Shown: positions 18,090 to 26,978, counted from the first letter of the stretch. The stretch is DNA of 64,000 bases from Hymenobacter aranciens (GCF_030580865.1 NZ_JAUQSY010000016.1:92081-156080), one strand, 5' to 3'. Translations and numbers: made by a program. Notes: generated by a model from the letters alone, not told the origin.

Positions 18090-19493
18090 TTATAGCAGCC
18101 CGCTCATAAACATGGGGGCAATGGTGCCCAGCGCAATGGTCAGCAGGGCCAGCACTATCAGCGTCAGGCGCTGCACGCCATCTACTTCGATGGGCGCCGA
18201 GGTTTCGTCGGCCGGCTGCAGGTACATGGCGATGACGGGCTTGAGGTAGTAGTAGATGCTCACCATGCTCATTACCACGGCGAACACCACGAGGCCGATG
18301 GCGCCGTGCTCAACGGCCGCCGCGAAGATGAAAAACTTGCCGAAGAAGCCGCCGGTGAGCGGAATGCCAGCCAGCGACAGCATGCTCACGGTGAGCGCGA
18401 AGGCCAGTAGCGGGTTTTGCTTGGCCAGGCCGTTGAGGCCGGCGTAGTCCTCGCGGCCGCGCTGGTCGCCCACCAGTTTGAGGACGCCGAAGGAGAGGAC
18501 GGTGGCGATGGAATAAGACAGCGAGTAGAAGAAGATGCCGCTGGCAGCGGGCGAGCCGAACAGCTGACCATTAGTGCCTACCAAGCCGATGAGCAGGTAG
18601 CCGGCGTGCGACACGCTGGAGTAGGCCAGCATGCGCTTAGCGCTGGTCTGGGAGGCGGCGCCGATGTTGCCTAGCAGCAGCGTGAGGGCGCACATGGCGA
18701 CGATGGTGGGCATCCAGAAGCCTTGGGCAGCGGGCAGGGCCTGGGCCAGCAGCTTGAGGAAGGCGGCGAAACCGGCCGTTTTGACCACCGTGCTCATGAA
18801 GGCGGTGAAGAAGGTGGGGGTGCCTTCGTACACGTCGGGCGTCCAGAAGTGGAAGGGGGCGGCGGAGACTTTGAAGCCGAGGCCGATAATCATCAGCAGG
18901 ATGCCTATGTGGAGCATGGGCAGCAGGCTGGCGTTGGCGGGCTCGGCGACGGCGGTGCCGATGGCCGAGACGTGGAATGTGCCGGTGGCACCGTAGAGCA
19001 GTGCCATGCCGAAGAGCAGGATGCCGGTGGCGAAGGCGCCCATGAGGAAATACTTGAGGGCAGCTTCGTTGGAGCGGACATTACGCTTGTCGGAGCCGGC
19101 CAGCACGTACATGCTGATGCTGAGGATTTCGATGCCCACGAAGAGCATGATGAGGTGGTCGTAGCCAATCATCATGATGGCGCCGACGAGGGAGAACAGC
19201 AGCAGCGAGTAGTATTCGGCCAGATTGGGCTCGCCGGTCTTCACGTAGCTGCGCGAGAAGGGGATGAGCACCAGGGCCGTAAGCACCACAATGCCGGTGA
19301 AAGCCACCAAGTAGTTATCGACCACCAGCATGTTGTAGAACAGCGGGCTGCCCTGGTTCCAGTCGAGCAGGTTGACTCCGAACACGACCAGCAGCGCGAG
19401 CATGACCAGCGGCAGCAGCAGCTTGTTGGAGCGCAGGAACCCCAGGAACAAATTGATGATGCCGAAGACGGAGAGGAGAATAATGGAAGTCAT
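18090..19493 (-). CDS. nuoN: NADH-quinone oxidoreductase subunit N
   Basis: This 467-residue protein is nearly all transmembrane helices (about 13-14). It carries the antiporter-like core typical of NuoN, with the helix-7/8 region KVSAAPFHFWTPDVYEGTP and the Lys of ASQTSAKRMLAYSSVSHAGY. It is one of the proton-pumping membrane-arm subunits of respiratory complex I. It follows nuoM by about 100 bp on the same strand, with a long hairpin in the gap. No other nuo genes lie upstream, so the pair is separated from the rest of the complex. Confidence 0.95.
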   Translation of the reverse strand: MTSIILLSVFGIINLFLGFLRSNKLLLPLVMLALLVVFGVNLLDWNQGSPLFYNMLVVDNYLVAFTGIVVLTALVLIPFSRSYVKTGEPNLAEYYSLLLFSLVGAIMMIGYDHLIMLFVGIEILSISMYVLAGSDKRNVRSNEAALKYFLMGAFATGILLFGMALLYGATGTFHVSAIGTAVAEPANASLLPMLHIGILLMIIGLGFKVSAAPFHFWTPDVYEGTPTFFTAFMSTVVKTAGFAAFLKLLAQALPAAQGFWMPTIVAMCALTLLLGNIGAASQTSAKRMLAYSSVSHAGYLLIGLVGTNGQLFGSPAASGIFFYSLSYSIATVLSFGVLKLVGDQRGREDYAGLNGLAKQNPLLAFALTVSMLSLAGIPLTGGFFGKFFIFAAAVEHGAIGLVVFAVVMSMVSIYYYLKPVIAMYLQPADETSAPIEVDGVQRLTLIVLALLTIALGTIAPMFMSGLL

Positions 19494-19504
19494 GTTGTTT
19501 AGCT

Positions 19505-19585
19505 GTTAGCTAAGAGCGGCTAGCTGTTAGCTTTTTGGCTGAAGGCATTAGGAAGGAAGCTAACAGCTAACCGCTCTTAGCTAAC
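19505..19585. repeat. Long imperfect palindrome between nuoM and nuoN
   Basis: Nested inverted repeats pair GTTAGCTAAGAGCGG (19505-19519) with 19571-19585, and TAGCTGTTAGCT (19521-19532) with 19558-19569, around a 25-nt loop. It is rich in the tetramer TAGC and could act as an mRNA-stabilising or attenuating hairpin. Confidence 0.8.
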
Positions 19586-19594
19586 CGCTCAGAC

Positions 19595-21064
19595 TTAGCG
19601 GCCGGCCAGCGTGAGCAGCTGCTGGATGGCGGGCTCGGAGATGTGCAGGAAGGAGTTGGGAAACAGGCCCAGCCAGAACACCAGCGCGATGAGCGGCACC
19701 ATGATGAGCAGCTCGCCGCCGGTGAGGTCGGTGATGGTTTCGGAGTGGGCGGAGTCGGGGCCGAGCATGACGCGCTGGAACATGCGCAGCAGGTACACGG
19801 CCGAGAAGATGATGGTGAGAGCCGCTACCGCGCCCAGCCAGGCGTTGTATTGATAGACGCCGGCCAGCAGCAGGAACTCGCCCACGAAGCCGCCGGTGAG
19901 GGGCAGGGCCACGGTGCTGAGCAGCATCACGAGGAAGCAGACGGTGAGCACCGGGGTGCGGCGGGTGAGGCCGCCGAGGTCGGCGATGAGGCGGGTGCCG
20001 GTGCGGCGTTCGAGGGCGTCGGCGATGAAGAACATGCCGACGACGTTGACGCCGTGGGCCAGCATCTGGACGACGGTGCCCTGCAGGCCGATTTGGGTGA
20101 GGGAGAAGAGGCCGGCGGCCATCAGGCCCACGTGCGAGAGCGAGGAATAAGCAATGAGGCGCTTGACGTCGCGCTGCCGGATGGCGATGATGGCGCCGTA
20201 GAGGATGCCGATGACGGCGAGAATCATGACGACTTTACCCCACTGGCTGACGCCGAGCGGCACGACAGGCAGCAGCCAGCGCATGGCCCCGTAAACGCCC
20301 ATTTTCAGCATGATGCCGGAGAGCAGCATGGTAGCGGGCGTGGGCGACTCGGTGTAGGTGTCGGGCTGCCAGGTGTGGAAGGGGAAGATGGGCATCTTCA
20401 CCGCGAAGGCCGCGAAAATCAGCCAGAACAGCCAGGATTGCTCGGCGGCGCTGAGCTTCAGGTTGTAGAACGCCGAGAGCTCGGAGGAGTGCAGGGCGAG
20501 GCTGCCGGTGGCGGGGCCGGTTTGCAGGTACAGGTACACGAAGCCGGCGAGCATAAAGAGCGAGCCGACGATGGTGTAGAGGAAAAACTTGAACGTGACC
20601 TGAATGCGCCGCTCGCTCTGGCCCCACACGCCGGCCAGGAAGTAGATGGGAATGAGGGCCACTTCCCAGAAGAAGTAGAACAGGAAGGCATCGAGCGAGG
20701 TGAAAACGCCGATAAGGCCGGTTTGCATGAACAGCACCAGGGCGTAGAAGGCCGAGGGGTTGTGGTAGTCGTGCTTGAAGGCCGTGAGCAGGATGATAGG
20801 CACCAGGAAGGTGGTGAGCAGCACCAGCAAGAGGCTGAGGCCGTCCATCCCGACGTGGAAATTGATGCCGAAGGAAGGAATCCAGGCGTAGTTGAGGTCG
20901 AAACCGGCGGCGCCCTGCAGCTTGTATTGCACGGCGGCGTAGGCCGCGAGGGCAAATTCGACGAGGGAAGCGCCGAGCGCCAGGGCGCGGGCGGTGCCTC
21001 CTTTGGTGAAATGCAGCAGCAAAGCGGCGGCCAAAGGAAGGAAAAGCAGTACAGCAGTCAGCAT
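19595..21064 (-). CDS. nuoM: NADH-quinone oxidoreductase subunit M
   Basis: ATG at 21064 gives 489 residues starting MLTAVLLFLPLAAALLL; a GTG at 21109 is a weaker alternative. About 14 transmembrane helices are present. NuoM motifs are clear: FFFWEVALIPIYFLAGVWG with the essential Glu, KMPIFPFHTWQPDTYTESP, and RDVKRLIAYSSLSHVG. It is a proton-pumping subunit of complex I in the inner membrane. It is transcribed before nuoN. No nuoL, nuoK or nuoJ lies upstream in the window. Confidence 0.95.
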   Translation of the reverse strand: MLTAVLLFLPLAAALLLHFTKGGTARALALGASLVEFALAAYAAVQYKLQGAAGFDLNYAWIPSFGINFHVGMDGLSLLLVLLTTFLVPIILLTAFKHDYHNPSAFYALVLFMQTGLIGVFTSLDAFLFYFFWEVALIPIYFLAGVWGQSERRIQVTFKFFLYTIVGSLFMLAGFVYLYLQTGPATGSLALHSSELSAFYNLKLSAAEQSWLFWLIFAAFAVKMPIFPFHTWQPDTYTESPTPATMLLSGIMLKMGVYGAMRWLLPVVPLGVSQWGKVVMILAVIGILYGAIIAIRQRDVKRLIAYSSLSHVGLMAAGLFSLTQIGLQGTVVQMLAHGVNVVGMFFIADALERRTGTRLIADLGGLTRRTPVLTVCFLVMLLSTVALPLTGGFVGEFLLLAGVYQYNAWLGAVAALTIIFSAVYLLRMFQRVMLGPDSAHSETITDLTGGELLIMVPLIALVFWLGLFPNSFLHISEPAIQQLLTLAGR

Positions 21065-21176
21065 GAACGAGCGGGTTGGGCGCGTTGCGGGTAAGATGAG
21101 TCTACCCACGAATTAGGCTGCAAACTTACGCACTACGGGGTAAGGGTCCGAAATTGAAGAGAAATTAAGTGGTTGG

Positions 21177-21240
21177 AGCGCGGACTTCGTAAGTCTGCGA
21201 GTTGAATTGTTCAGACTCGCGGACTACAAAGTCCGCGCTA
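21177..21240. repeat. Palindromic element, copy A of a two-copy family
   Basis: Two imperfect inverted arms occupy about 21178-21203 and 21215-21238. The right arm is the exact reverse complement of 24 bp at 49900-49923. It overlaps the 3' end of the next gene and supplies its TAG stop. Confidence 0.8.
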
Positions 21241-22552
21241 CTTTGCGGGTGGCCAGCAGGCGGCCGCTGGCCTCGAGCCACTGGGCGGTGTAGAGGCCGG
21301 GGGCCAGCGCGGCCACCGACAGAGTGGTTTCGGGCGTTGGGGTGGGCTGGCGGCGGAGCTCGCGGCCCAGGGCATCGAGCAGGCGCACGGTGGCGGTGCC
21401 CGAGGGCTGGCGCAGGGTAAGAAAATCGGTGGCCGGGTTGGGAAAGGCCTGGAAGCTGGCCGGCGCCAGCGCCGCGGCCGTGGCCGTGGGGCGGCAGTAG
21501 AGGGCCATGATGCGCGTCCAGAGCTCGGTATCGAAGGAGGAGAGGGCGAGGCGGGGGGCGCCGGCCGACGCGCCCTGCCGGACGACGACGAGGCCGAGGC
21601 TGGGCACGACGTAGATTTTCTGGTCGTTCTTGCCGAGGGCGGCAATCATATCCGCCGGGGCCGAGGGCGTGAGCGGGCCGGGGAAGCTGACCTGCAGGCC
21701 CGGCAGGCGGTAGCTGGGCTGGCCGTTGAGCCACCAGAGGTAGCCGTAGCTGGGGTTGAGCGGCTGGGAGGGCGTGGTCATGGCCCGGAAGTAGGCGGTG
21801 TCGGTAAGGATGGGGGTGCCGTTCCAAGTGCCGCGGGCCAGGATGAAGAGGCCGAAGCGGGCCATCGAGCGGGCTTTGCTGAAATATACATCGTTGACCC
21901 ACAGGCCAGTCATGCCGATGCGGTTGCCGAGGCGCTGGTTGGTGTAGGCGGAGATGCTGTTGGCGCCGCTGGCCTGCACCAGCACGTCCTGCAGGGTGCG
22001 GTAGGCGCCGGTGTGGTAGGCCCAGCGGCTGGCGGGCGGGGCGAGATAGAGCAGGCAGCCGGGGGTGGTGCTTTCGTTGTCGCAGGGGGCGGGGGGCGCA
22101 TCCTGGAGGCCGCTGGTCATCGTGAGCTGGTGCTGGATGGTGATGCGGCCTTCCTGGGCGGGCGTGGCGTTGGTCCAGCCCCGGCCGAGGAAGCGGGAGG
22201 TGCTGTCGGTGAGGCGCAGGAGGCCATCCTGCTGGGCCAAGCCGACGAGGGTGGCGGTAAGGGACTTGCCGGCCGAGGCCCAGTAGTGCACCGAGTCGGC
22301 GGTGTAGGTGCCGTAGTAATGTTCGACTACCAGGCGGCCGTCTTTGAGGATGAGCAGGGCATCGGTGTGCTGGCGGCCGGCGTAGGCGAGCAGCGAGTCG
22401 AGGGGCGTTTGGCACCAGCCGAGGCTGGCGGGCGAAGTGGTGGCCCAGGTGGGGCCTGTGAGGGGCGGGAAGTAGAGGGGGGCGGTTTGGGCCGGGGCCA
22501 GCCGAGCCAGCCCGGGCAACAACAGGAAAAGCAGAAGTAGAGCGCGACGCAT
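21224..22552 (-). CDS. Secreted serine hydrolase (beta-lactamase class C-like) with T9SS tail
   Basis: This 442-residue protein has a signal peptide ending AQT (about residue 23). The penicillin-binding-like domain has the SxxK motif at Ser93-Ala-Gly-Lys96 (WASAGKSLTA), with the downstream TSGLQD and GAYRTLQDV segments of the serine-hydrolase family. A C-terminal T9SS sorting domain (AFPNPATDF, then GLYTAQW) ends the protein. The family includes esterases and peptidases; true beta-lactamase activity is not implied. The last codons and stop lie inside a palindromic repeat, which suggests that the original C-terminus was altered by insertion of the element. Confidence 0.85.
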   Translation of the reverse strand: MRRALLLLFLLLPGLARLAPAQTAPLYFPPLTGPTWATTSPASLGWCQTPLDSLLAYAGRQHTDALLILKDGRLVVEHYYGTYTADSVHYWASAGKSLTATLVGLAQQDGLLRLTDSTSRFLGRGWTNATPAQEGRITIQHQLTMTSGLQDAPPAPCDNESTTPGCLLYLAPPASRWAYHTGAYRTLQDVLVQASGANSISAYTNQRLGNRIGMTGLWVNDVYFSKARSMARFGLFILARGTWNGTPILTDTAYFRAMTTPSQPLNPSYGYLWWLNGQPSYRLPGLQVSFPGPLTPSAPADMIAALGKNDQKIYVVPSLGLVVVRQGASAGAPRLALSSFDTELWTRIMALYCRPTATAAALAPASFQAFPNPATDFLTLRQPSGTATVRLLDALGRELRRQPTPTPETTLSVAALAPGLYTAQWLEASGRLLATRKVARTL

Positions 22553-22639
22553 AAACCGTTTTTGAAAGCCAATGATAGAAGCCAGACCTTTGCGCGGCCG
22601 TAAGGTTTAATAGCTACCTAATGGTTTTTACTGGTGCCC

Positions 22640-23032
22640 ATGACCATCCCCAAGCTCCGCGTAGCCCGCCCCACCGACAACCTGCCCGCCCTGCTGCCAT
22701 TCTACTGCGCCGGGCTGGGTTTGCAGCAGCTCACCGCCTTCACGGCCCACAATGGCTTCGACGGCATCATGCTCGGCCACCCGCAGGCGCCTTACCACCT
22801 GGAGTTTACGCACCAGCCCGGCCACCGCGTCGGGCGGGCGCCCACGGCTGATAATCTGCTGGTTTTCTACCTGCCCGATGCCGCCGAGTGGCAGGCCGCC
22901 GTGCAGCGCATGGTGGCCGCCGGTTTCGCACCCGTGCCGGCTTACAATCCTTACTGGGACCAGCTGGGCCTCACTTTCGAAGACTCCGATGGCTACCGCG
23001 TGGTGCTGCAGCAGGCAGCCTGGGAGCTGTAA
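22640..23032 (+). CDS. VOC-family (glyoxalase/bleomycin resistance-like) protein
   Basis: ATG at 22640 gives 130 residues. One vicinal-oxygen-chelate fold is seen, with a first half ending in YHLEFTHQP and a second half ending in LTFEDSDGYRVVL. The His in HLEF and the Glu/Asp in FEDSDG fit metal ligands. Members are lyases, dioxygenases or drug-binding proteins; the substrate is unknown. It is divergent from the serine hydrolase and convergent with the next gene, with only three bases between stops. Confidence 0.85.
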   Translation: MTIPKLRVARPTDNLPALLPFYCAGLGLQQLTAFTAHNGFDGIMLGHPQAPYHLEFTHQPGHRVGRAPTADNLLVFYLPDAAEWQAAVQRMVAAGFAPVPAYNPYWDQLGLTFEDSDGYRVVLQQAAWEL

Positions 23033-23035
23033 CGG

Positions 23036-23719
23036 CTATTTCAGCACAAATCCCAGTCCCAGGCCCAGGCTCCAGAAGTTGCCGGAGTAGCCGTAGTCGG
23101 AATCCGAAGCGTCGTAGCGGTTTAGGTTGACGCCGTCGGAGGTGCTGCGGAGGCGGCTGAGGCTGGACGAAGCATCGAGCCGCAGCCGGGGATGAATAAC
23201 CTGGCACTGGTAGCCGATGATGGCCGTGCCGCCGTAGCGGGTGATGTTTTCGCGGCCCTCGCGGTAGCGGTAGGTGTAGTAGAGGAGGCCGTCGGGGCCT
23301 AGGTCTTGGCCCCAGGTTTCGGCTTGGTAGCTTAGGCGGAGGCGGTAGTAATCAGCCTGCAGGCCGAAGTACAGGCCCGCCAGCATGGCGCCTTCGGCCC
23401 CCGAGTTGGGCACGTAGAAGCGGGTACCGAGGCTGAGGCCGTGGCCGCTGACTTGGTCGCCGGCTTCGCTGGCGACTTTCGAGACGGAGGCCGGCACGGT
23501 GCCCGAAAGCAGCCGGGGGGACAGCGTGAGACTGAACTGCCGGGCCAGCCGGTATTCGGCCTGCAGCTCGTAGGTAGCCTCAAACAATGGCACAACGGCC
23601 AGCTTGAGCGCCAGCCGGGCCGAATCGGGGGCTATCTGGGCGCGGGTGGGGGCCGGGCTCAGGGCCAGCAGCGTGGCCAGGAGCCCGGCCCCGCGCCGGA
23701 TAAAACGCAGCTGGCTCAT
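23036..23719 (-). CDS. Predicted outer membrane beta-barrel protein
   Basis: ATG at 23719 gives 227 residues. The ATG overlaps the stop of the upstream gene (TAATG), so translation is coupled. A signal peptide ends near AQI (about residue 28). The rest shows alternating beta strands (FEATYELQAEYRLARQFSLTLSP, GLYFGLQADYYRL) and ends SLGLGLGFVLK, typical of a small porin-like barrel. No catalytic motif is seen. It is the third gene of an operon with two LVIVD-type lipoproteins. The function is unknown. Confidence 0.75.
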   Translation of the reverse strand: MSQLRFIRRGAGLLATLLALSPAPTRAQIAPDSARLALKLAVVPLFEATYELQAEYRLARQFSLTLSPRLLSGTVPASVSKVASEAGDQVSGHGLSLGTRFYVPNSGAEGAMLAGLYFGLQADYYRLRLSYQAETWGQDLGPDGLLYYTYRYREGRENITRYGGTAIIGYQCQVIHPRLRLDASSSLSRLRSTSDGVNLNRYDASDSDYGYSGNFWSLGLGLGFVLK

Positions 23720-24492
23720 TAGTTGGGCACCACCGGAATGCGGCTGAGCTGGGTCAGGTTGCCGGCGCCGGCGGCGGTGTAGCGGTACTGGTAGAGGCCG
23801 TCGGCGCCGGTGATGAGCAGCACGCCGCGGTGGGCAATGACGTCGGTGGCGGCGAGGTTGAACGACTGGAGCAGGCGCAGGGTGGGGGCCTGGCTGGTAT
23901 CGAAAACCTTGATGCCGTTGTCGCACACGAACAGCTGGGAGCTGTCGGCACCCAGGCCGTAGGGCTTGGTGAGGGGGTAGGACTGGGCCAGCTGCGGGCG
24001 GCTCAAATCCTGCAAATCCACCACGTCGAGCTGATTGAGGCCGCGCGTGCAGGGGCCGTCGTTGCGCAGGGTCACGTAAGCGTACTGGCCGGCCACCACC
24101 ACGGGGTCGCAGCTGACGGCGTGGGTGTAGGTGCCCACTAAGCGCGGGGTGGCGGGCGTGGTATCGAAGACGAACATGCCCGTCTGGCTCCCGATGAAGA
24201 GGTAAGGCGCCTGGGGGAAGATGGTTTCGACGCCGGTGCCCACGCTCACGACCGGGCCGGGGGCGGGCGTGCTGGGGTTGCTCAAGTCGAAGGTGCGCAG
24301 GTGGGTTTCATCGACGGCGTAGAGGGTGTTGCCCATGATGGCGAAACGAGCCATGGAGCCGGCCTGGCCGCTGGGGTTGGCCGAGTTGCCGCCGACGGGC
24401 GAGGCCGAGTCGGCGCTGTTGCAGCCGCTGCTGCCGAGCAATAGCGTGAGGCCCAGCAGGCCGCTCAGGCGGGAGAAAAGATTGGCTGGCAT
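23719..24492 (-). CDS. LVIVD-repeat lipoprotein
   Basis: This 257-residue lipoprotein has lipobox SSGC (Cys24). It contains several beta-propeller-like repeats with the phrases LRTFDLSNPSTP, QLDVVDLQDLSRP and IKVFDTSQAP, each about 40 residues apart, which match the LVIVD repeat family. Such proteins are extracytoplasmic with no known enzymatic function. It lies 3 bp after a smaller relative and overlaps the next gene by one base. Confidence 0.8.
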   Translation of the reverse strand: MPANLFSRLSGLLGLTLLLGSSGCNSADSASPVGGNSANPSGQAGSMARFAIMGNTLYAVDETHLRTFDLSNPSTPAPGPVVSVGTGVETIFPQAPYLFIGSQTGMFVFDTTPATPRLVGTYTHAVSCDPVVVAGQYAYVTLRNDGPCTRGLNQLDVVDLQDLSRPQLAQSYPLTKPYGLGADSSQLFVCDNGIKVFDTSQAPTLRLLQSFNLAATDVIAHRGVLLITGADGLYQYRYTAAGAGNLTQLSRIPVVPN

Positions 24493-24495
24493 GGC

Positions 24496-25005
24496 TTAGC
24501 GTTTGTCCCAGCCCACGATGACCGTGTTGGCGGGGCGGTTGGCGGGTTGATAGGCAGTGGGCAGGGGCATGCCGAGGATGGGCGGGCTGAGTTCGGGCAG
24601 GGCGTTGCGGGTGCGGCCGGCGACGCGCGCCTGGGCGGGGTCGCTGATGTCGAACGTTACCAGGTCGGGGCCGCTGTCGGCGTAAAGCAGCGAGCCGCGC
24701 ACGGCCAGGTCCACGTTGCCAGGGATGCGCAGGAACTGCACGGCTTTGGGGTGGGCGGGGTCGGCGTTGTCGAAGATATGAATGCCCTGGTACTGCTCAT
24801 TCACAAATAAGTAGCGGTTGCTGATGAAGATTTTGCCGGGGTGGTGCAGCGCCTGGGGCGGCAGCCCGACAGCAGCGCTTTCGAGCTGCTCGCGGGCCAT
24901 GAGCCGGGGCACGTAGGACACGGACATAACCGGCGATATGGAGTCCGCATTGCCGATGCAGCCGGCCAGGGCCAGACTCAGGCAGAATAAGTAAAGTTGA
25001 CGCAT
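24496..25005 (-). CDS. Small LVIVD-repeat lipoprotein
   Basis: This 169-residue lipoprotein has lipobox LAGC (Cys16). It has two LVIVD-like repeats (IHIFDNADPAHPKAV, LVTFDISDPAQARV). It is the first gene of the three-gene operon with a longer relative and a barrel protein. It is short for the family, probably carrying only two propeller blades. The role is unknown; the operon may encode a surface complex. Confidence 0.75.
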   Translation of the reverse strand: MRQLYLFCLSLALAGCIGNADSISPVMSVSYVPRLMAREQLESAAVGLPPQALHHPGKIFISNRYLFVNEQYQGIHIFDNADPAHPKAVQFLRIPGNVDLAVRGSLLYADSGPDLVTFDISDPAQARVAGRTRNALPELSPPILGMPLPTAYQPANRPANTVIVGWDKR

Positions 25006-25166
25006 GGAGTTGATTTAAGGGAGCAGGCGCAACCGCAGCGGGGCGGCCAAACGGGCGCACTAAAGTACAAGGGTTTTGGGCAGGACCCGGCTCCGGCTAA
25101 AATGGTTGCAGAGCGGGTTGTCGAAGGCTTGGGGCGTACTTTTGGGCTGGCCTACTTTATTTGCTG

Positions 25167-26048
25167 ATGCTTCAATCGTCCGTCCCGGTGGCGCGGCTGG
25201 CGCCCACGCCCAGCGGCTTTCTGCACCTCGGCAATGCGGTGAACTTCGTGCTCACTTGGCTGCTCACGCGCCGGGCCGGCGGCCGCCTGTACCTGCGCAT
25301 CGACGACCTCGACCGCGCCCGCCTGCGCCGGCCGTACCTGGACAATATCTTCCGCGTTATCGACTGGCTGGGCATCGACTACGACCACGGCCCCAGCGGC
25401 CCCGACGACTTCTTGCGCCACTACTCGCAGCTGCTGCACCTGCCCGACTACAACGCCGTCCTGCGCCGCCTCAGCCAGCAGCCCGGGCTGGTGCAGGCCG
25501 ACGTGCGCTCGCGCACCAATCCGCAGGCATCTGCGGTGCCGCTCGATACACCGGGTGCCGCCTGGCGCGTGCCGGTGCCGTCCGGCACCCAAATTCACTT
25601 CTCCGACGGCTGGCAGGGCTCGCTCACGGTGCCGCTGGCTGCGCAGCTGCCCGACTTTATCATCCGCAAAAAGGACGGCGTGGCGGCCTACCAGCTGGCC
25701 TCGGTGGTGGATGATTTGCGGCTCGGCACCACGCTCATCGTGCGCGGGCAGGACTTGCTGCCCAGCACCGCCGCCCAGCTCTGGCTGGCCGCGCAGCTAA
25801 CTGAAACGGCGCTTTTTAATACGCCCCGGGTGCAATTCTTTCATCACCCGCTGTTGACGGATGGGCGGGGGCAGAAACTCAGTAAGTCGCAACAGCAGCC
25901 GCTGGACGCGGGCGTGCTGGGCGAGGCCGACGGCCAACGGGCCGTATTGGAATCGGTGGCCGGGTTGCTGGCGCTGCCCGCCGCCGCCGCCGAAAGCCTG
26001 GATACCTTGCAGCGGGCAATGCGCGGCGTGCAGCTGCCCGCCCGTTAG
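25167..26048 (+). CDS. Glutamyl-tRNA synthetase-like protein (GluQ-RS-like catalytic core)
   Basis: ATG at 25167 gives 293 residues. The class I synthetase signatures are HLGN (His20-Asn23, HIGH motif) and KLSKS near residue 242. The middle section AYQLASVVDDLRLGTTLIVRGQDLL is typical of GluRS. No anticodon-binding domain is present, as in GluQ-RS, which glutamylates queuosine in tRNA(Asp). The usual glutamate-binding phrase LRIEDxD is changed to LRIDDLD, and no zinc-binding cysteines are seen. It may therefore have another amino acid or substrate. Assignment to the fold is firm; the reaction is inferred. Confidence 0.8.
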   Translation: MLQSSVPVARLAPTPSGFLHLGNAVNFVLTWLLTRRAGGRLYLRIDDLDRARLRRPYLDNIFRVIDWLGIDYDHGPSGPDDFLRHYSQLLHLPDYNAVLRRLSQQPGLVQADVRSRTNPQASAVPLDTPGAAWRVPVPSGTQIHFSDGWQGSLTVPLAAQLPDFIIRKKDGVAAYQLASVVDDLRLGTTLIVRGQDLLPSTAAQLWLAAQLTETALFNTPRVQFFHHPLLTDGRGQKLSKSQQQPLDAGVLGEADGQRAVLESVAGLLALPAAAAESLDTLQRAMRGVQLPAR

Positions 26049-26062
26049 GCGCAGGGTGCGCT

Positions 26063-26752
26063 TCACCGCACTTCGCGCTTAAATTCCTCGGCCCAGTGGT
26101 CGGCCAGGCGGGTGGGTTCCGGCAGCTTATAGCCTTTCAGGCAGGCCAGGGTGAGCCGCGTGGCGGTGGCCTGGTCGCAGCGGTGGCCGGGGCTCACGAA
26201 GAGCGGCAGCACCTTGTCTTTGCTGCGGATTACCTGGCCGATGAGCTCGCCGGTCTTGGCATCGGTGAGGGGCTCTATATGGCCTTTTTCGGGGGCGGGC
26301 TCGGTGAATTTGCCAGTCAGCTTCTGCTTGGCCACGCCGAAGGTGGGCATATCGAGCAGCACGCCGAGGTGGGCCGCGATGCCCATGCGGCGCGGGTGGG
26401 CAATGCCGTGGCCATCCACCATAATCACGTCGGGCTTATGCTGGAGCTTGGCGAAGGCGTGAATGACGTTGGGTGCCTCGCGGAAGGAGAGAAAGCCGGG
26501 CACGTAGGGCATGTCCACGGGGCCGTAGTTGTACACCTTCTCCACCAGCTGCAGCGACGGAAATTCCAGCACCACGAACACCGACAAAATGGTGTCGGGC
26601 GTGGGAAACGACGAGTCGCAGCCCCCGATGAGGCGCGGCTCCTGCGGCAGGGGCTCGTGGCGCAGGCGCTGCCGCAGCTCCTGCTGCTGGGCGGTGAGCT
26701 GGCTTACCAGAATGGGGTCGGGCGGGGGGCCGGGCGGGCGGTAGTAAGCCAT
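26063..26752 (-). CDS. nfi: Endonuclease V (deoxyinosine 3'-endonuclease)
   Basis: This 229-residue protein has normal length. Conserved catalytic acids are visible as Asp46 (GGCDSSF), Glu92 (FREAP) and Asp113 (VDGHGIAHPRR), with the wedge motif PYVPGFLSF just before Glu92. It cuts DNA at the second phosphodiester bond 3' of deoxyinosine to start repair. It is convergent with the GluRS-like gene. A 39-bp inverted-repeat arm lies just upstream of the start, so its promoter lies in or beyond that repeat. Confidence 0.93.
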   Translation of the reverse strand: MAYYRPPGPPPDPILVSQLTAQQQELRQRLRHEPLPQEPRLIGGCDSSFPTPDTILSVFVVLEFPSLQLVEKVYNYGPVDMPYVPGFLSFREAPNVIHAFAKLQHKPDVIMVDGHGIAHPRRMGIAAHLGVLLDMPTFGVAKQKLTGKFTEPAPEKGHIEPLTDAKTGELIGQVIRSKDKVLPLFVSPGHRCDQATATRLTLACLKGYKLPEPTRLADHWAEEFKREVR

Positions 26753-26754
26753 TT

Positions 26755-26977
26755 TTTTGAGTTATGAGTTAGAAATTATGAGTTTTGAGTTGGGGTGATG
26801 AGACATTTCGGCTAACCGCGCTAACAAGCCTGGGACTTCTACTTTGAAATTCGCCGCCGCGATGCCTGAGCAGGAGCAAGCTCGGCTATAGCATCTTCTG
26901 CCTTGGTGGGGCGTATACGCAACCAGGGTTTGCGGTTACCAACTCACAACTCATAATTCTCAACTCATAACTCAAAA
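26755..26977. repeat. Inverted-repeat element with 39-bp arms
   Basis: Arms at 26755-26793 and 26939-26977 are near-perfect reverse complements built from GAGTTATGAGTT-type units. They enclose 145 bp without a gene. The element fills the divergent gap between nfi and the DUF1990 gene, and one arm ends one base before that ATG. Confidence 0.85.
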
Positions 26978-26978
26978 C

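Noticed and set aside
19643..21094. Open frame of 483 codons opposite nuoM
   Set aside because: It is antisense to a recognisable, motif-complete nuoM. Its protein is rich in Glu, Gly, Gln and His without any fold, as expected in high-GC antisense frames.
21165..22415. Frame of 416 codons overlapping the serine hydrolase on the same strand
   Set aside because: It lies in another frame of the same DNA, is Pro/Arg/His-rich and lacks the SxxK motif seen in the chosen frame.
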